DNA from: an uncultured bacterium
GTDB taxonomy: Bacteria > Acidobacteriota > Aminicenantia > Aminicenantales > CALLJL01
Length of the DNA stretch: 64,000 bases
Direction: 5' to 3'
NCBI GenBank assembly: GCA_938092135.1
Contig: CALLJL010000023.1
Coordinates: 62,001-126,000, forward strand
The position numbers and the translations under genes were made by a program. Within the stretch, counting starts at the first letter, position 1. The number at the start of each line of letters is the position of its first letter. Of the stretch, positions 26,087-34,601 are shown one piece after another. Under the pieces are notes generated by a model, which was not told the DNA's origin, did not search any database, and saw nothing but the letters and a program-made list of their open reading frames with translations.

Positions 26087-27391
26087 ATGAAGATCAGCAT
26101 AATTGGCACTGGTTATGTGGGACTCGTAACAGCTGTTGGTCTGGCTGAATTAGGACACCAAATTGTAGCTACGGATAAAGACCTGACCAAGATATATAAA
26201 CTTCAAGCGGGAATAATTCCCATTTATGAACCTGGGCTCGAAGAGCTTTTTAAAAAAGTAAGGGCTAAAGGGCTGATCTCCTTTATTCCTGACCTAGCCA
26301 CAGCCATTCAGGAATCTGAAGTCATTTTTGTCTGTGTGGGCACCCCGCCTTTAGCGGATGGATCAGCTGATATGTCTCAAATTGAGGAAGTGGCTCGGCT
26401 AATTGCCGAGAATCTAAATAGTTATAAATTAGTTGTGGAAAAAAGCACGGTTCCGGTTAAAACCTCTTACTGGATAAAAAGAACAATCAATCTTTATAAA
26501 AAAAGTGAGGCCTCTTTCGATATTGCCTCAAATCCAGAATTTTTGCGCGAGGGCTCGGCTGTTCAGGATTTTCTGCATCCTGACCGGATTATTATTGGCG
26601 TTGAAAATGAGCGGGCCCGGGAAATTATGCTTAAAATTTATGAAAGATTTCAGGAAAAAATAATTGTGACCAATATAGATACAGCCGAACTCATTAAGCA
26701 TGCCTCTAACTCCTTTTTGGCCATGAAAATTTCCTTCATTAATCTTATGGCCAATATCTGTGAAAAGACTGAGGCCGATATAGAAAAAGTAGCTTTGGGC
26801 ATGGGACTTGATCCCCGAATCGGTCGGGAATTTCTGAAAGCAGGTATCGGTTATGGTGGTTCCTGCTTTCCCAAGGACATTAAAGCCCTGACGAGAATTG
26901 GTGAAGAGCTGGGCGTAGAAATGGGCTTGCTTAAGGAAGCTCACAAGATCAATGAAGACCGCATTCGCCTTTTCTTGGAAAAGGTCAGGAAAGCTCTTTG
27001 GGTGATTAAAGGGAAAAGAGTTGCTGTGCTTGGTTTATCCTTCAAACCAAACACTGATGATATCCGGGAAGCTCCAAGTTTAAAGGTAATCAGCGAACTC
27101 CGGCGGGAAGAGGCTTCAATTCATCTCTATGATCCTAAGGCTATGGACAATATGAAGCGAATTTTTCCCGAAGACCCACCTAATCTGGTTTATCATTCCA
27201 ATCTTTATGAAGCGATCAAAGGAGCCAATGCCCTTTTAATTCTCACAGAATGGGATGAGTTTTGCCAAATGGATCTCGATCGGGTCAAAAATTTAATGGC
27301 CAACCCCATTATTATTGACGGTCGAAATATATTTGAACCTGAAGAAATTAGGAAAAAGGGATTTGAGTATTATTGCTTTGGCCGCCATTGA
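26087..27391 (+). CDS. UDP-glucose 6-dehydrogenase
   Basis: The 434-residue protein has GTGYVGLV at its N-terminus, KSTVPV, SNPEFLREG and the catalytic Cys in YGGSCFPKD, the classic UDP-glucose dehydrogenase set. It makes UDP-glucuronate. Its gene follows the WbpA-like gene by 9 bases, so two different uronic acid dehydrogenases are made side by side, one for glucose and one for N-acetylglucosamine. Confidence 0.92.
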   Translation: MKISIIGTGYVGLVTAVGLAELGHQIVATDKDLTKIYKLQAGIIPIYEPGLEELFKKVRAKGLISFIPDLATAIQESEVIFVCVGTPPLADGSADMSQIEEVARLIAENLNSYKLVVEKSTVPVKTSYWIKRTINLYKKSEASFDIASNPEFLREGSAVQDFLHPDRIIIGVENERAREIMLKIYERFQEKIIVTNIDTAELIKHASNSFLAMKISFINLMANICEKTEADIEKVALGMGLDPRIGREFLKAGIGYGGSCFPKDIKALTRIGEELGVEMGLLKEAHKINEDRIRLFLEKVRKALWVIKGKRVAVLGLSFKPNTDDIREAPSLKVISELRREEASIHLYDPKAMDNMKRIFPEDPPNLVYHSNLYEAIKGANALLILTEWDEFCQMDLDRVKNLMANPIIIDGRNIFEPEEIRKKGFEYYCFGRH

Positions 27392-27400
27392 AGGATTTAA

Positions 27401-28249
27401 ATGAAAATCCTAGTCACGGGTGCCAAGGGACTTTTGGGAACTGATCTTGTGCCTGTCCTTAAAGCCTCAGGCCATGAAATTTTAGCCACTGATATTGAAG
27501 AGCTAGATATTACAGATCTAGACCAGGTGATGGCTCTGATCTCTGCCGAAAAGCCTGAGATTATTATTAATTGCGCCGCCTATACTCAGGTGGATAAAGC
27601 TGAGGAAGAAAAGGATAAGGCCTTTGCGGTTAACTGGTTGGGTGTTCAAAATTTAGCCTTGGCCTGTTCTTTTCATGGTATTACCCTTTGTCATTTCAGT
27701 ACTGATTATGTTTTTGATGGGGAGAAAGAAGGCCCTTACACTCCCTTTGATTTTCCTTCTCCTCTTAATACCTATGGCTGGTCAAAATGGATGGGGGAGG
27801 AGTGTTTGCAGCGAATCTGCCCTGATTATTTCCTTCTGCGAACCAGTTGGCTCTATGGCCAAGGCGGAGTCAACTTTGTTGATACGATTTTAAATAAAGC
27901 GAAAAACGAGGCCGAAATAAAAGTGGTCAGCGACCAGCGAGGTTCACCTACCTGGTCAAGAAATTTGGCTCAATTTGTTCTTCGGATTATTAGCAGCAAA
28001 AAATACGGATTATATCATGTGACCGATGAAACCGGGGGTGGAATCAGCTGGTTTGAACTGGCGGTAGAAATTGTCCGTTTGGCTGGCTTGCCTGCCAAAA
28101 TTATGCCGGTTACAAGCGATGAATTTCCTCGACCAGCCCGCCGACCAAAAAATTCGGTGCTTGATTTAAGCTGGACTAAGATCGCCTTTAATTATCAATT
28201 CCCTAACTGGCGAGATTCCCTCCAAAGCTATCTTAGCACCAAAACATAG
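27401..28249 (+). CDS. rfbD: dTDP-4-dehydrorhamnose reductase
   Basis: The 282-residue short-chain reductase begins with VTGAKGLLG. It has the RmlD features NCAAYTQVDKAEEE, STDYVFDGE, the YGWSKWMGE catalytic segment and RTSWLYG. It catalyses the last step of dTDP-L-rhamnose synthesis. The rfbA, rfbB and rfbC genes are not in the window and must lie elsewhere. It ends the nucleotide-sugar run, 9 bases after the UDP-glucose dehydrogenase. Confidence 0.9.
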   Translation: MKILVTGAKGLLGTDLVPVLKASGHEILATDIEELDITDLDQVMALISAEKPEIIINCAAYTQVDKAEEEKDKAFAVNWLGVQNLALACSFHGITLCHFSTDYVFDGEKEGPYTPFDFPSPLNTYGWSKWMGEECLQRICPDYFLLRTSWLYGQGGVNFVDTILNKAKNEAEIKVVSDQRGSPTWSRNLAQFVLRIISSKKYGLYHVTDETGGGISWFELAVEIVRLAGLPAKIMPVTSDEFPRPARRPKNSVLDLSWTKIAFNYQFPNWRDSLQSYLSTKT

Positions 28250-28258
28250 TTAGGGGTT

Positions 28259-28356
28259 TTTTCCTTTATTTAATACTTTGGCCTGATTAAATAATTTTGA
28301 GATTAAGAAATAATAAGTTTTTGGTCCAAAGATAGGGGAATAAAATTAAAGGAAAA
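28259..28356. repeat. nested inverted repeat between convergent genes
   Basis: TTTTCCTTTA (28259-28268) is the exact complement of TAAAGGAAAA (28347-28356). Inside it CTTTGGCC (28276-28283) nearly pairs with GGTCCAAAG (28323-28331). The whole could fold as one long interrupted hairpin between the ends of two convergent genes. It may act as a bidirectional terminator, but it lacks a tight stem and T-tract. Confidence 0.3.
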
Positions 28357-28363
28357 TATTTAT

Positions 28364-30478
28364 TTATTGGAAGGAAACTTCAAGACGATGGCCAAGAAAG
28401 TCGGTTTTAATTTGCAGATAAGTATCCTGACCTGAAATTTGTAATTCATAGGGAACCGGCTGACCATCAAGCTCTACTTCAAGGCCTTCGGTTTTGAGCC
28501 AGGGCAAAAGAAGACGAATTAAGCCTCTTCTTGAATCATTGCTGTTAAAGATAAGTCTAATCCGCTTTTCTTTTTCTTTTGCCTTATAATCATAGGCATA
28601 GAAAAGGCCGTTAACGGGTAGATAGATTTGGGCCCTTGCTTCGCCCCATCCCAGTCGTGGCGATAGCTCAGGTATTTCTCTATCTACCCTGAAACCGAGC
28701 AGGCCTTCATAAATAGCCAGAGCCAAGGCCCCTGCACTCCCAACAAAATTAAGGCTTCCCTGGCCAAAACCTTCTTTTGTGTCCCATTCGTAAAAGCATC
28801 CTCTTTCAATATTTTTCTTGGCTATTTCAAGGAGACACTTGGTCGCTTCCTGACTAAAACCAGCTTCATACATCGCCGCCACAGCTCGTCCCCCAAACCA
28901 ATCCCACTGTCCGCCATTCTGATATTCATAGGGATCGTCCATCAAGGGATGAAGGAAAAATCGGGCGGGATAAGGAGGAAGGAGGCAACCGCTAATGGTC
29001 GAAACCCCAAACTGTTGCTTACGGCTTAGAGCTTCCTGGATAATTCGACCAGCTTTTTCCTTATTAGCGAGACCAGATAAAATGGCCAGAGTGTTGCCGC
29101 CCAAAGCAAACATATCATCTTCATCGAAATCATGGGACCAAGGAATTATATGTTGATGGACCCGATAGAAGCCCCTTTTCTCTTGCCAAAGAAGCTCGTT
29201 GGTTCTTTTTTTAATTTCCGAAGCTTTTAATTGCCAAGAAAGGGCTCTTTTTTCTTCACCAATTAAAGAGAAAAGAAAGGCAAGATCAAGGCAGGCCTGA
29301 TAAACCATACTTTGATCATAGATATCAACTGTCCAAAGGGAATTGTCATTAGCGTAGATAGCTTTTTGATCAGGTTCATGGAATTCTACATCTCCCCAGT
29401 CAGCTGTATGGGCTCCAATTATCAGCTTGCTATTTGGATCAAAGCGAAATTTAAAAAGATAGCTCAAAGCTTTCTCCAGTCGATCAATTATCTTTTCGTC
29501 CTCAATTTCCTTTTCAAGCCACTTTCGGCGATGCTCTCTCCTTAAAAGCCCAGTGATAGTTCGAGCGGCCTGAACGGCCGAGGCTTCCTGATCACTTTCG
29601 GTCGTATTTTTGTCCTTTTTTCCCGAAGCATCGATCCAATCTGGAATAGACCCAGAGCTATCCTGATGACTGAGGAATTCTTCAAGCCAAGAGATAAGGA
29701 AGAAATCAGGATAGAAAAAGCGGGCGGCAGGAATTGTAGTGGCTGAATCCCTAATCCAGATCTGGGGGTAACCTGTTCCTGCTCGAAATCCAGCTACATC
29801 CCCTGTTTTTCCCTTAAATTTAATTTCGCCATGGCGAAGAGTTAAACGGATAAGCCTAGCCAGCTGATTAATTTCGGGCCATTGGGTTTCAAAAATCGTG
29901 TAGGGAGTAATTTCAAGTCCAGGTTTTTTTTTATCTTCAGGGAAATAGACCGATCTGACCTCAAGGGGAAAAAGAAGAGTTTCTGAACCATAGGATTGAA
30001 ACCAGGCCTTGCCCTCAAGAACCAAGTCAAATTCAAGGTAATATTTGCCGGGAGTGAGAGGTGCTGGCAAAGTTATTTTCATTTCCAGCTTTTCGCCCGG
30101 TCTTATTTCCTTGGGAAGGGCAAAACGGGGATTGTCACGGCGAAGCATCCTTTTTTTCTCATCAAGCCAATGAAAAGAAAGCAAGCAGGGCTCAGAGCCG
30201 CTTGATTTCCAGGGACGCCGACCAGTATTGGCCAGTTTAAGGTTAAGAGAAATTATTTCTCCCTCTTCAGCAGTAATTTTAGTTGCTTCTGTTTCCCAAC
30301 GACATTGATAGGATTGATCTTTTCTTTTTGACATCGAACTGGCCTCCCTTTTTTCTTCCCGACAAGAAATTAAAGGGAGAAAGGTAGTTAAAAAAAGAAA
30401 CAAGTAAAAAGAGGTGATTTTTATCTTTAAGCTATGGGGATAATTATTTTTTAGAAAAAAGAATTTCTTTTTTAACAT
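28364..30478 (-). CDS. lipoprotein with six-hairpin (alpha/alpha)6 glycosidase domain
   Basis: The 704-residue protein has a basic N-terminus, a hydrophobic stretch and a lipobox LISC, so it is probably a lipoprotein. A beta-rich N-terminal part follows (to about residue 190). After it comes an (alpha/alpha)6 domain with IRDSATTIP, SLWTVDIYDQS and NGGQWDWFGGRA, features of amylo-1,6-glucosidase and GH63-like enzymes. The substrate is unknown. Its ATG overlaps the last seven bases of hypE, which is an odd pairing of functions. No signature of a specific CAZy family is certain to me. Confidence 0.75.
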   Translation of the reverse strand: MLKKKFFFLKNNYPHSLKIKITSFYLFLFLTTFLPLISCREEKREASSMSKRKDQSYQCRWETEATKITAEEGEIISLNLKLANTGRRPWKSSGSEPCLLSFHWLDEKKRMLRRDNPRFALPKEIRPGEKLEMKITLPAPLTPGKYYLEFDLVLEGKAWFQSYGSETLLFPLEVRSVYFPEDKKKPGLEITPYTIFETQWPEINQLARLIRLTLRHGEIKFKGKTGDVAGFRAGTGYPQIWIRDSATTIPAARFFYPDFFLISWLEEFLSHQDSSGSIPDWIDASGKKDKNTTESDQEASAVQAARTITGLLRREHRRKWLEKEIEDEKIIDRLEKALSYLFKFRFDPNSKLIIGAHTADWGDVEFHEPDQKAIYANDNSLWTVDIYDQSMVYQACLDLAFLFSLIGEEKRALSWQLKASEIKKRTNELLWQEKRGFYRVHQHIIPWSHDFDEDDMFALGGNTLAILSGLANKEKAGRIIQEALSRKQQFGVSTISGCLLPPYPARFFLHPLMDDPYEYQNGGQWDWFGGRAVAAMYEAGFSQEATKCLLEIAKKNIERGCFYEWDTKEGFGQGSLNFVGSAGALALAIYEGLLGFRVDREIPELSPRLGWGEARAQIYLPVNGLFYAYDYKAKEKEKRIRLIFNSNDSRRGLIRLLLPWLKTEGLEVELDGQPVPYELQISGQDTYLQIKTDFLGHRLEVSFQ

Positions 30479-31461
30479 ATTCTGGGCAGAAGTTCAGTCG
30501 TTAGCGGTTCAAGAAGTCTCAATCCCCCAGTTTTTGTTCTTAATAAAAGTTCTCCTGGCCGGCCAACTCGGTTTTCGATAGTGCCAATGATGGTTGCCCC
30601 CTGGCCGAGGGGATGCTGATGAAGATACGTCAGAATTTCCTGACTCCTGTGAGCTGGAGCTAAAATGACGGCTCGACCTTCACAGGCAAGATAGAGAGGA
30701 TCAAAGCCAAGAAATTCTGAGACTGCCTGAACAGGGGGGGAAAGGGGAATTTTCTTTTCTTCAATTAAAATTGAATAGGGTAATTTTTCGGCCAGTTCAC
30801 AAAGAATTGTGGCCAGACCGCCTCGGGTGATATCCCTCATCCATTTTACTTCCCTTTGCCAGAGAGGAAGCAGAAAGTTCAGAGGAGCACAATCGCTTTT
30901 AACCGGGGCTTCGAAACCGAAATCACCTCGGGCTACGAGAATGGCCACACTGTGGTCACCCACAGGTCCGGTGACAATTAAGTTATCGCCGGGGACGACT
31001 TTGCTTAACTCAGGGCGACCAATAAGGCGGCCGATTCCAGAAGTATTGATATAAATTTTATCAGCTTGGCCACGGCGGACGACTTTGGTATCTCCGGTGA
31101 CTACTTGGACTCCGGCCTCTATGGCGGCAAGTTTTATCGATTGGAGAATCCTCTCTAGGTCATCATAAGAAAAACCTTCCTCAATTATCAGAGCTAAGGA
31201 AATGAATTCAGGTTTTGCGCCCGAGACTACGAGATCATTGACCGTTCCGTTGACTGAAAGAGAGCCTATATCGCCTCCGGGGAAGAAAATCGGATCGATC
31301 ACATAACTATCGGTGGTGAAGGCCAAGCCATAGGGAAGATGGCTAGCATCGAGTAGTTCCTTTAAAATGGGGTTGGCAAAAGTGGTCAAGATATGCTGAG
31401 AAATAAACTCCCTCATCAATTCGCCGCCACTACCCATTTCAAGACTGATTGGGCCTTTCAT
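30472..31461 (-). CDS. hypE: hydrogenase maturation protein HypE
   Basis: The 329-residue AIR-synthase-like protein ends in PRIC. The C-terminal Cys is carbamoylated by HypF and dehydrated to a thiocyanate, to make the CN ligands of the NiFe-hydrogenase active site. The family features GSGG, SYVIDPIFFPGGDIG and VNDLVVSGAKP are present. It overlaps hypD by one base (TAATG). Confidence 0.96.
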   Translation of the reverse strand: MKGPISLEMGSGGELMREFISQHILTTFANPILKELLDASHLPYGLAFTTDSYVIDPIFFPGGDIGSLSVNGTVNDLVVSGAKPEFISLALIIEEGFSYDDLERILQSIKLAAIEAGVQVVTGDTKVVRRGQADKIYINTSGIGRLIGRPELSKVVPGDNLIVTGPVGDHSVAILVARGDFGFEAPVKSDCAPLNFLLPLWQREVKWMRDITRGGLATILCELAEKLPYSILIEEKKIPLSPPVQAVSEFLGFDPLYLACEGRAVILAPAHRSQEILTYLHQHPLGQGATIIGTIENRVGRPGELLLRTKTGGLRLLEPLTTELLPRIC

Positions 31462-32570
31462 TATTCACTCCAGCGCAAGCCATATTTAAAGTGAATCAGG
31501 CAGGCTCCTTCATGGGAAACCATACAAGGACCATAGGGGCTTTCGGGCCGGCAAACCTGGCCGAAAAGGGGACAGTCCTTGGGGCTAATAACTCCCCTTA
31601 ACACCTCCCCACAGCGGCAGGAGGGGTTGAAACTCCTTATTGAGGGGGTAAGGCTCAGGGAAAATCGCTTTAAAGCATCAAATTCCTGATATTCCTTTTT
31701 TAAAGCGAGCCCACTTTGAGGGATAAGCCCCAGACCTCGCCAGAAGGCATCCCTGATTTCAAAAACCTCAGCCATCAGAGCTAAAGCTTTCTGATTGCCG
31801 TTAGTTTTAACGGCCCTTCGATATTCGATGGCCACTTGGGGTTTTCCTTCGAGAATCTGATCGAGAATGGAAATAATCCCCAGAAGGACATCGTTAGGTT
31901 CAAAGCCCGTAATTGTTCCTGGAATCTTATACTCTTCGGCGACGAAACGATAGGGAGCAGAACCGATGATAACGCTCACATGGCCCGGGTAAAGGAAGCC
32001 ATCAATGGCCACCTCAGCCGATTCCAGGATAGCTCTCAAGGGTGGAGGAATGAGCCAGCAGGCAGCTAAAAGGGAAAAATTGGTAAGTTGCCTGGCTCGG
32101 GCTTCTTTTACGGTAAAGGCAATCGAGGGAATTGTGGTTTCAAAACCAGCGCCAAAGAAAATAATTTCGCAATCAGGATAACTACTGGCTAATTCAAGAG
32201 CTTCGGCGGGCGAATAAACTATTTTTAACCTGGAGGAGGCTGCCGGAACAGCTGTTTGTAATGAGCCTTTGGAAGTAGGAACTCTGGTCATGTCACCAAA
32301 AGAAGCCACAATTGTTTTTGGCCTTTCAGTTAGCAGACTAATAATAATTTCATGATATTCATCGGGAGTTATACAGACAGGACAACCCGGCCCGGAAAGA
32401 AGATCAACACCAGATTCTTCAAGGATGGGTTTGAGTCCATAGCGATATACGGTCATCGTATGGGTGCCACAAACTTCCATAATGCGGACTGAACGACCGA
32501 TAGCTTCAATTTTCTTTTTAATCTTTTTGATAAGAGCCGAGGTTACTTCTTCTTGCCGAAATTCTTCCAT
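31461..32570 (-). CDS. hypD: hydrogenase maturation protein HypD
   Basis: The 369-residue protein shows CGTHTMTVYRYG, GPGCPVCITP and a Cys-rich C-terminus (CRCGEVLRG, DCPLFGQVC, ACLIHFKYG), which hold the 4Fe-4S cluster and the site where the iron ligands are assembled with HypC. The gene begins 9 bases after hypC, so hypC, hypD and hypE form one transcript. Confidence 0.97.
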   Translation of the reverse strand: MEEFRQEEVTSALIKKIKKKIEAIGRSVRIMEVCGTHTMTVYRYGLKPILEESGVDLLSGPGCPVCITPDEYHEIIISLLTERPKTIVASFGDMTRVPTSKGSLQTAVPAASSRLKIVYSPAEALELASSYPDCEIIFFGAGFETTIPSIAFTVKEARARQLTNFSLLAACWLIPPPLRAILESAEVAIDGFLYPGHVSVIIGSAPYRFVAEEYKIPGTITGFEPNDVLLGIISILDQILEGKPQVAIEYRRAVKTNGNQKALALMAEVFEIRDAFWRGLGLIPQSGLALKKEYQEFDALKRFSLSLTPSIRSFNPSCRCGEVLRGVISPKDCPLFGQVCRPESPYGPCMVSHEGACLIHFKYGLRWSE

Positions 32571-32579
32571 GATTTGAAA

Positions 32580-32813
32580 TTAAAATCCGTTTTTATCGGT
32601 CTGGCTTATTTCCCTGAGGAGATTAAGAGTTTCCTGCGCTTCCTGTTCATCAAGGCGGGTAATGGCAAAACCAGCATGGATTATGACCCAGTCGCCAATA
32701 TTAATCTCATCAAGAAGGCTAAGATTAACCCGAACCCTGGTGCCGAGATATTCGGCTTTACCAAAATTATTTTCGTCAATGGCAATAATCTTGGCCGGTA
32801 TTCCGAGACACAT
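32580..32813 (-). CDS. hypC: hydrogenase maturation chaperone HypC
   Basis: The 77-residue protein begins MCLGIPAKI, with the invariant Cys2 that carries the Fe(CN)2CO unit to the large hydrogenase subunit. It also has the DWVIIHAGFAI motif. It leads the hypCDE series. No Shine-Dalgarno sequence precedes the ATG, and a TATAAT ends 9 bases upstream. The genes hypA, hypB, hypF and the hydrogenase itself are outside the window. Confidence 0.95.
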   Translation of the reverse strand: MCLGIPAKIIAIDENNFGKAEYLGTRVRVNLSLLDEINIGDWVIIHAGFAITRLDEQEAQETLNLLREISQTDKNGF

Positions 32814-32822
32814 TGTCTTAAC

Positions 32823-32851
32823 ATTATAACATATATGTCCTTTTATTGTAA
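32823..32851 (-). promoter_or_regulatory. promoter of hypCDE, almost leaderless
   Basis: On the minus strand TTACAA (32851-32846) and a perfect TATAAT (32828-32823) are 17 bases apart. The start codon of hypC begins nine bases after the -10 box, so the 5' leader would be only a few bases long and there is no ribosome-binding site. Confidence 0.55.
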
Positions 32852-32954
32852 GGAAAATCGAAAGGGAGGAAAGAATTTTTTGGTTTGATTTGTGGCCTTT
32901 TGTCCAATATTGATAAAAAATGTTTGATTAAGAAAGAAGGGCTGAGACCTTGTT

Positions 32955-32984
32955 TTGACAATAGGCCAGCTTGCTGCCTATAAT
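32955..32984 (+). promoter_or_regulatory. consensus sigma-70 promoter of the uppS operon, leaderless
   Basis: TTGACA (32955-32960) and TATAAT (32979-32984) are both perfect, with an 18-base spacer. The ATG at 32992 comes seven bases after the -10 box, where transcription should begin, so the mRNA should start at or next to its start codon. Confidence 0.75.
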
Positions 32985-32991
32985 GGGTTTT

Positions 32992-33768
32992 ATGGAAGAT
33001 AGGTTTAAAGATTTTATTTTGCCTGGGAGCGAAGAAGAGAAACTTCTTCATCAAATTGATTTTTCTCGACTACCTGTCCATATCGCAATTATTATGGATG
33101 GCAATGGCCGATGGGCAGAAAAAAGAAATCTTCCCCGAATTGAAGGCCATAAAGCTGGCTCAAAGGCTGTCCGGGAAGCTGTAGAGGCCTGTGCCCGCTT
33201 AGGCATAAAATATCTAACTCTCTATGCTTTTTCCAAAGAGAACTGGCGAAGACCGGCTTCAGAAGTAGCCATGCTTTGGGAACTTCTTTATGATTATTTA
33301 AGGAAAGAAGATAAAGAATTAATTAAAAACAAAATTAGGCTAAAGGTAATCGGCGACCGGGAAGGGGTTCCCCCAAAGGTTCGAGGGGAACTTGAGCGAG
33401 TAGAAGAGCTTACTCGAGATTTCGATTCAATGGTCGTCCTCCTGGCTCTTAATTATGGTGGTCGAACAGAAATTGTGGAGGCAGTAAAAAAAATCATAAA
33501 GGAGAGTAAATTAAAGCCTGAGGAAATAGATGAAGCTGTCTTTTCCCGTTATCTTTATACAGCCGGAATTCCTGATCCTGATCTGCTCATTCGAACAAGT
33601 GGAGAGATGAGAGTATCCAATTTTTTGCTCTGGCAAATCGCTTACGCTGAAATCTGGATAACTCCTGATTTTTGGCCCGATTTTACCCGTCGCCATCTTC
33701 TCCAGGCGTTAGTTGATTATCAAAAAAGACAGAGGAGGTTTGGGGCTATTCCTCAGTCCTCTCTTTAA
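32992..33768 (+). CDS. uppS: isoprenyl transferase (undecaprenyl diphosphate synthase type)
   Basis: The protein of 258 residues has IIMDGNGRWAEKR with the catalytic Asp, then HKAGSKAV, TLYAFSKENWRRP, LLIRTSGEMRVSNF and AEIWITPDFWPDF. These are the UppS signatures. It makes the C55 lipid carrier for peptidoglycan and surface glycans. I chose the ATG at 32992 because upstream in-frame starts (TTG 32971, ATG 32983) lie inside or before the promoter -10 box. It is the first gene of uppS-cdsA-dxr-rseP-ispG. Confidence 0.94.
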   Translation: MEDRFKDFILPGSEEEKLLHQIDFSRLPVHIAIIMDGNGRWAEKRNLPRIEGHKAGSKAVREAVEACARLGIKYLTLYAFSKENWRRPASEVAMLWELLYDYLRKEDKELIKNKIRLKVIGDREGVPPKVRGELERVEELTRDFDSMVVLLALNYGGRTEIVEAVKKIIKESKLKPEEIDEAVFSRYLYTAGIPDPDLLIRTSGEMRVSNFLLWQIAYAEIWITPDFWPDFTRRHLLQALVDYQKRQRRFGAIPQSSL

Positions 33769-33794
33769 TATCGCTGATATATAAGGCTTAAGCT

Positions 33795-34601
33795 ATGAAT
33801 TTCAAAAAGAGAACTATAACCGCTTTAATTTTACTCTCCATTGTTCTTACGATTATTCAATGGGCCAGCAATCCTATCTTTTTTGCCTTTATTCAGCTAA
33901 TTATTATGGCGGCAATAATTGAATTTAATGGCCTGGCTCAGAGACGGAATTTGAGACCCCAATCCCTTCTTAGCCTTCTTTCTGCCCTAATTGTTAGTCT
34001 TTCTTTTGTCCATCCAGAGAAATTTTCTCTTTCGCAGGCAATAGTAATCCTTCTTTTTATATTTTGCCTTTATTTTCTAGTTTATACCAACTCATTAGAA
34101 AAAATAGTCTATTTTCCAACCTCCATAGCCCTTACTTTTTTGGTGCCTTTCTATATAAGTTTCCCTCTCAATTTTTTCTACTGGCTTCGCCTGGAATACG
34201 GTCCTTCTGTCATTTATTTTTTCCTGAGCATTATTTTTATGGGTGATACTGGTGCCTATCTTATCGGCCATCAATTTGGCCGGCACCGCCTTGTTCCTCT
34301 AGCCAGCCCCAAAAAAACAGTCGAAGGAGCGATTGGAGGCCTTTTCTGGGCAGCCGCCGGAGCGACGATCGCCCGCTTTGTTTTTTGGCCAGATCTTCCA
34401 CTTTGGTCAGCTTTCTTTCTTGGTCTGATCACTCATGCTACCGCCCAGGTGGCTGACCCCTTTGAATCTCTTTTCAAACGAGCAGCAGGCGTAAAAGATT
34501 CTTCGAATGTTCTTCCCGGTCATGGTGGTTTCCTAGACCGGGTCGATAGTCTTCTTCTGGCTACTCCAGTTTATTATTATCTTCTCCGACTTTTCCAATG
34601 A
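33795..34601 (+). CDS. cdsA: phosphatidate cytidylyltransferase
   Basis: The 268-residue protein has about seven membrane helices and the CDP-diglyceride synthetase signature near its C-terminus (KDSSNVLPGHGGFLDRVDS). It makes CDP-diacylglycerol for phospholipid synthesis. AAGG lies before the ATG. The last codons overlap the start of dxr by four bases. Confidence 0.94.
   Translation: MNFKKRTITALILLSIVLTIIQWASNPIFFAFIQLIIMAAIIEFNGLAQRRNLRPQSLLSLLSALIVSLSFVHPEKFSLSQAIVILLFIFCLYFLVYTNSLEKIVYFPTSIALTFLVPFYISFPLNFFYWLRLEYGPSVIYFFLSIIFMGDTGAYLIGHQFGRHRLVPLASPKKTVEGAIGGLFWAAAGATIARFVFWPDLPLWSAFFLGLITHATAQVADPFESLFKRAAGVKDSSNVLPGHGGFLDRVDSLLLATPVYYYLLRLFQ

Noticed and set aside
32971-32991. Upstream start (TTG 32971 or ATG 32983) for uppS
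   Set aside because: Both lie before or inside the perfect -10 box TATAAT at 32979-32984, so they would not be in the transcript.
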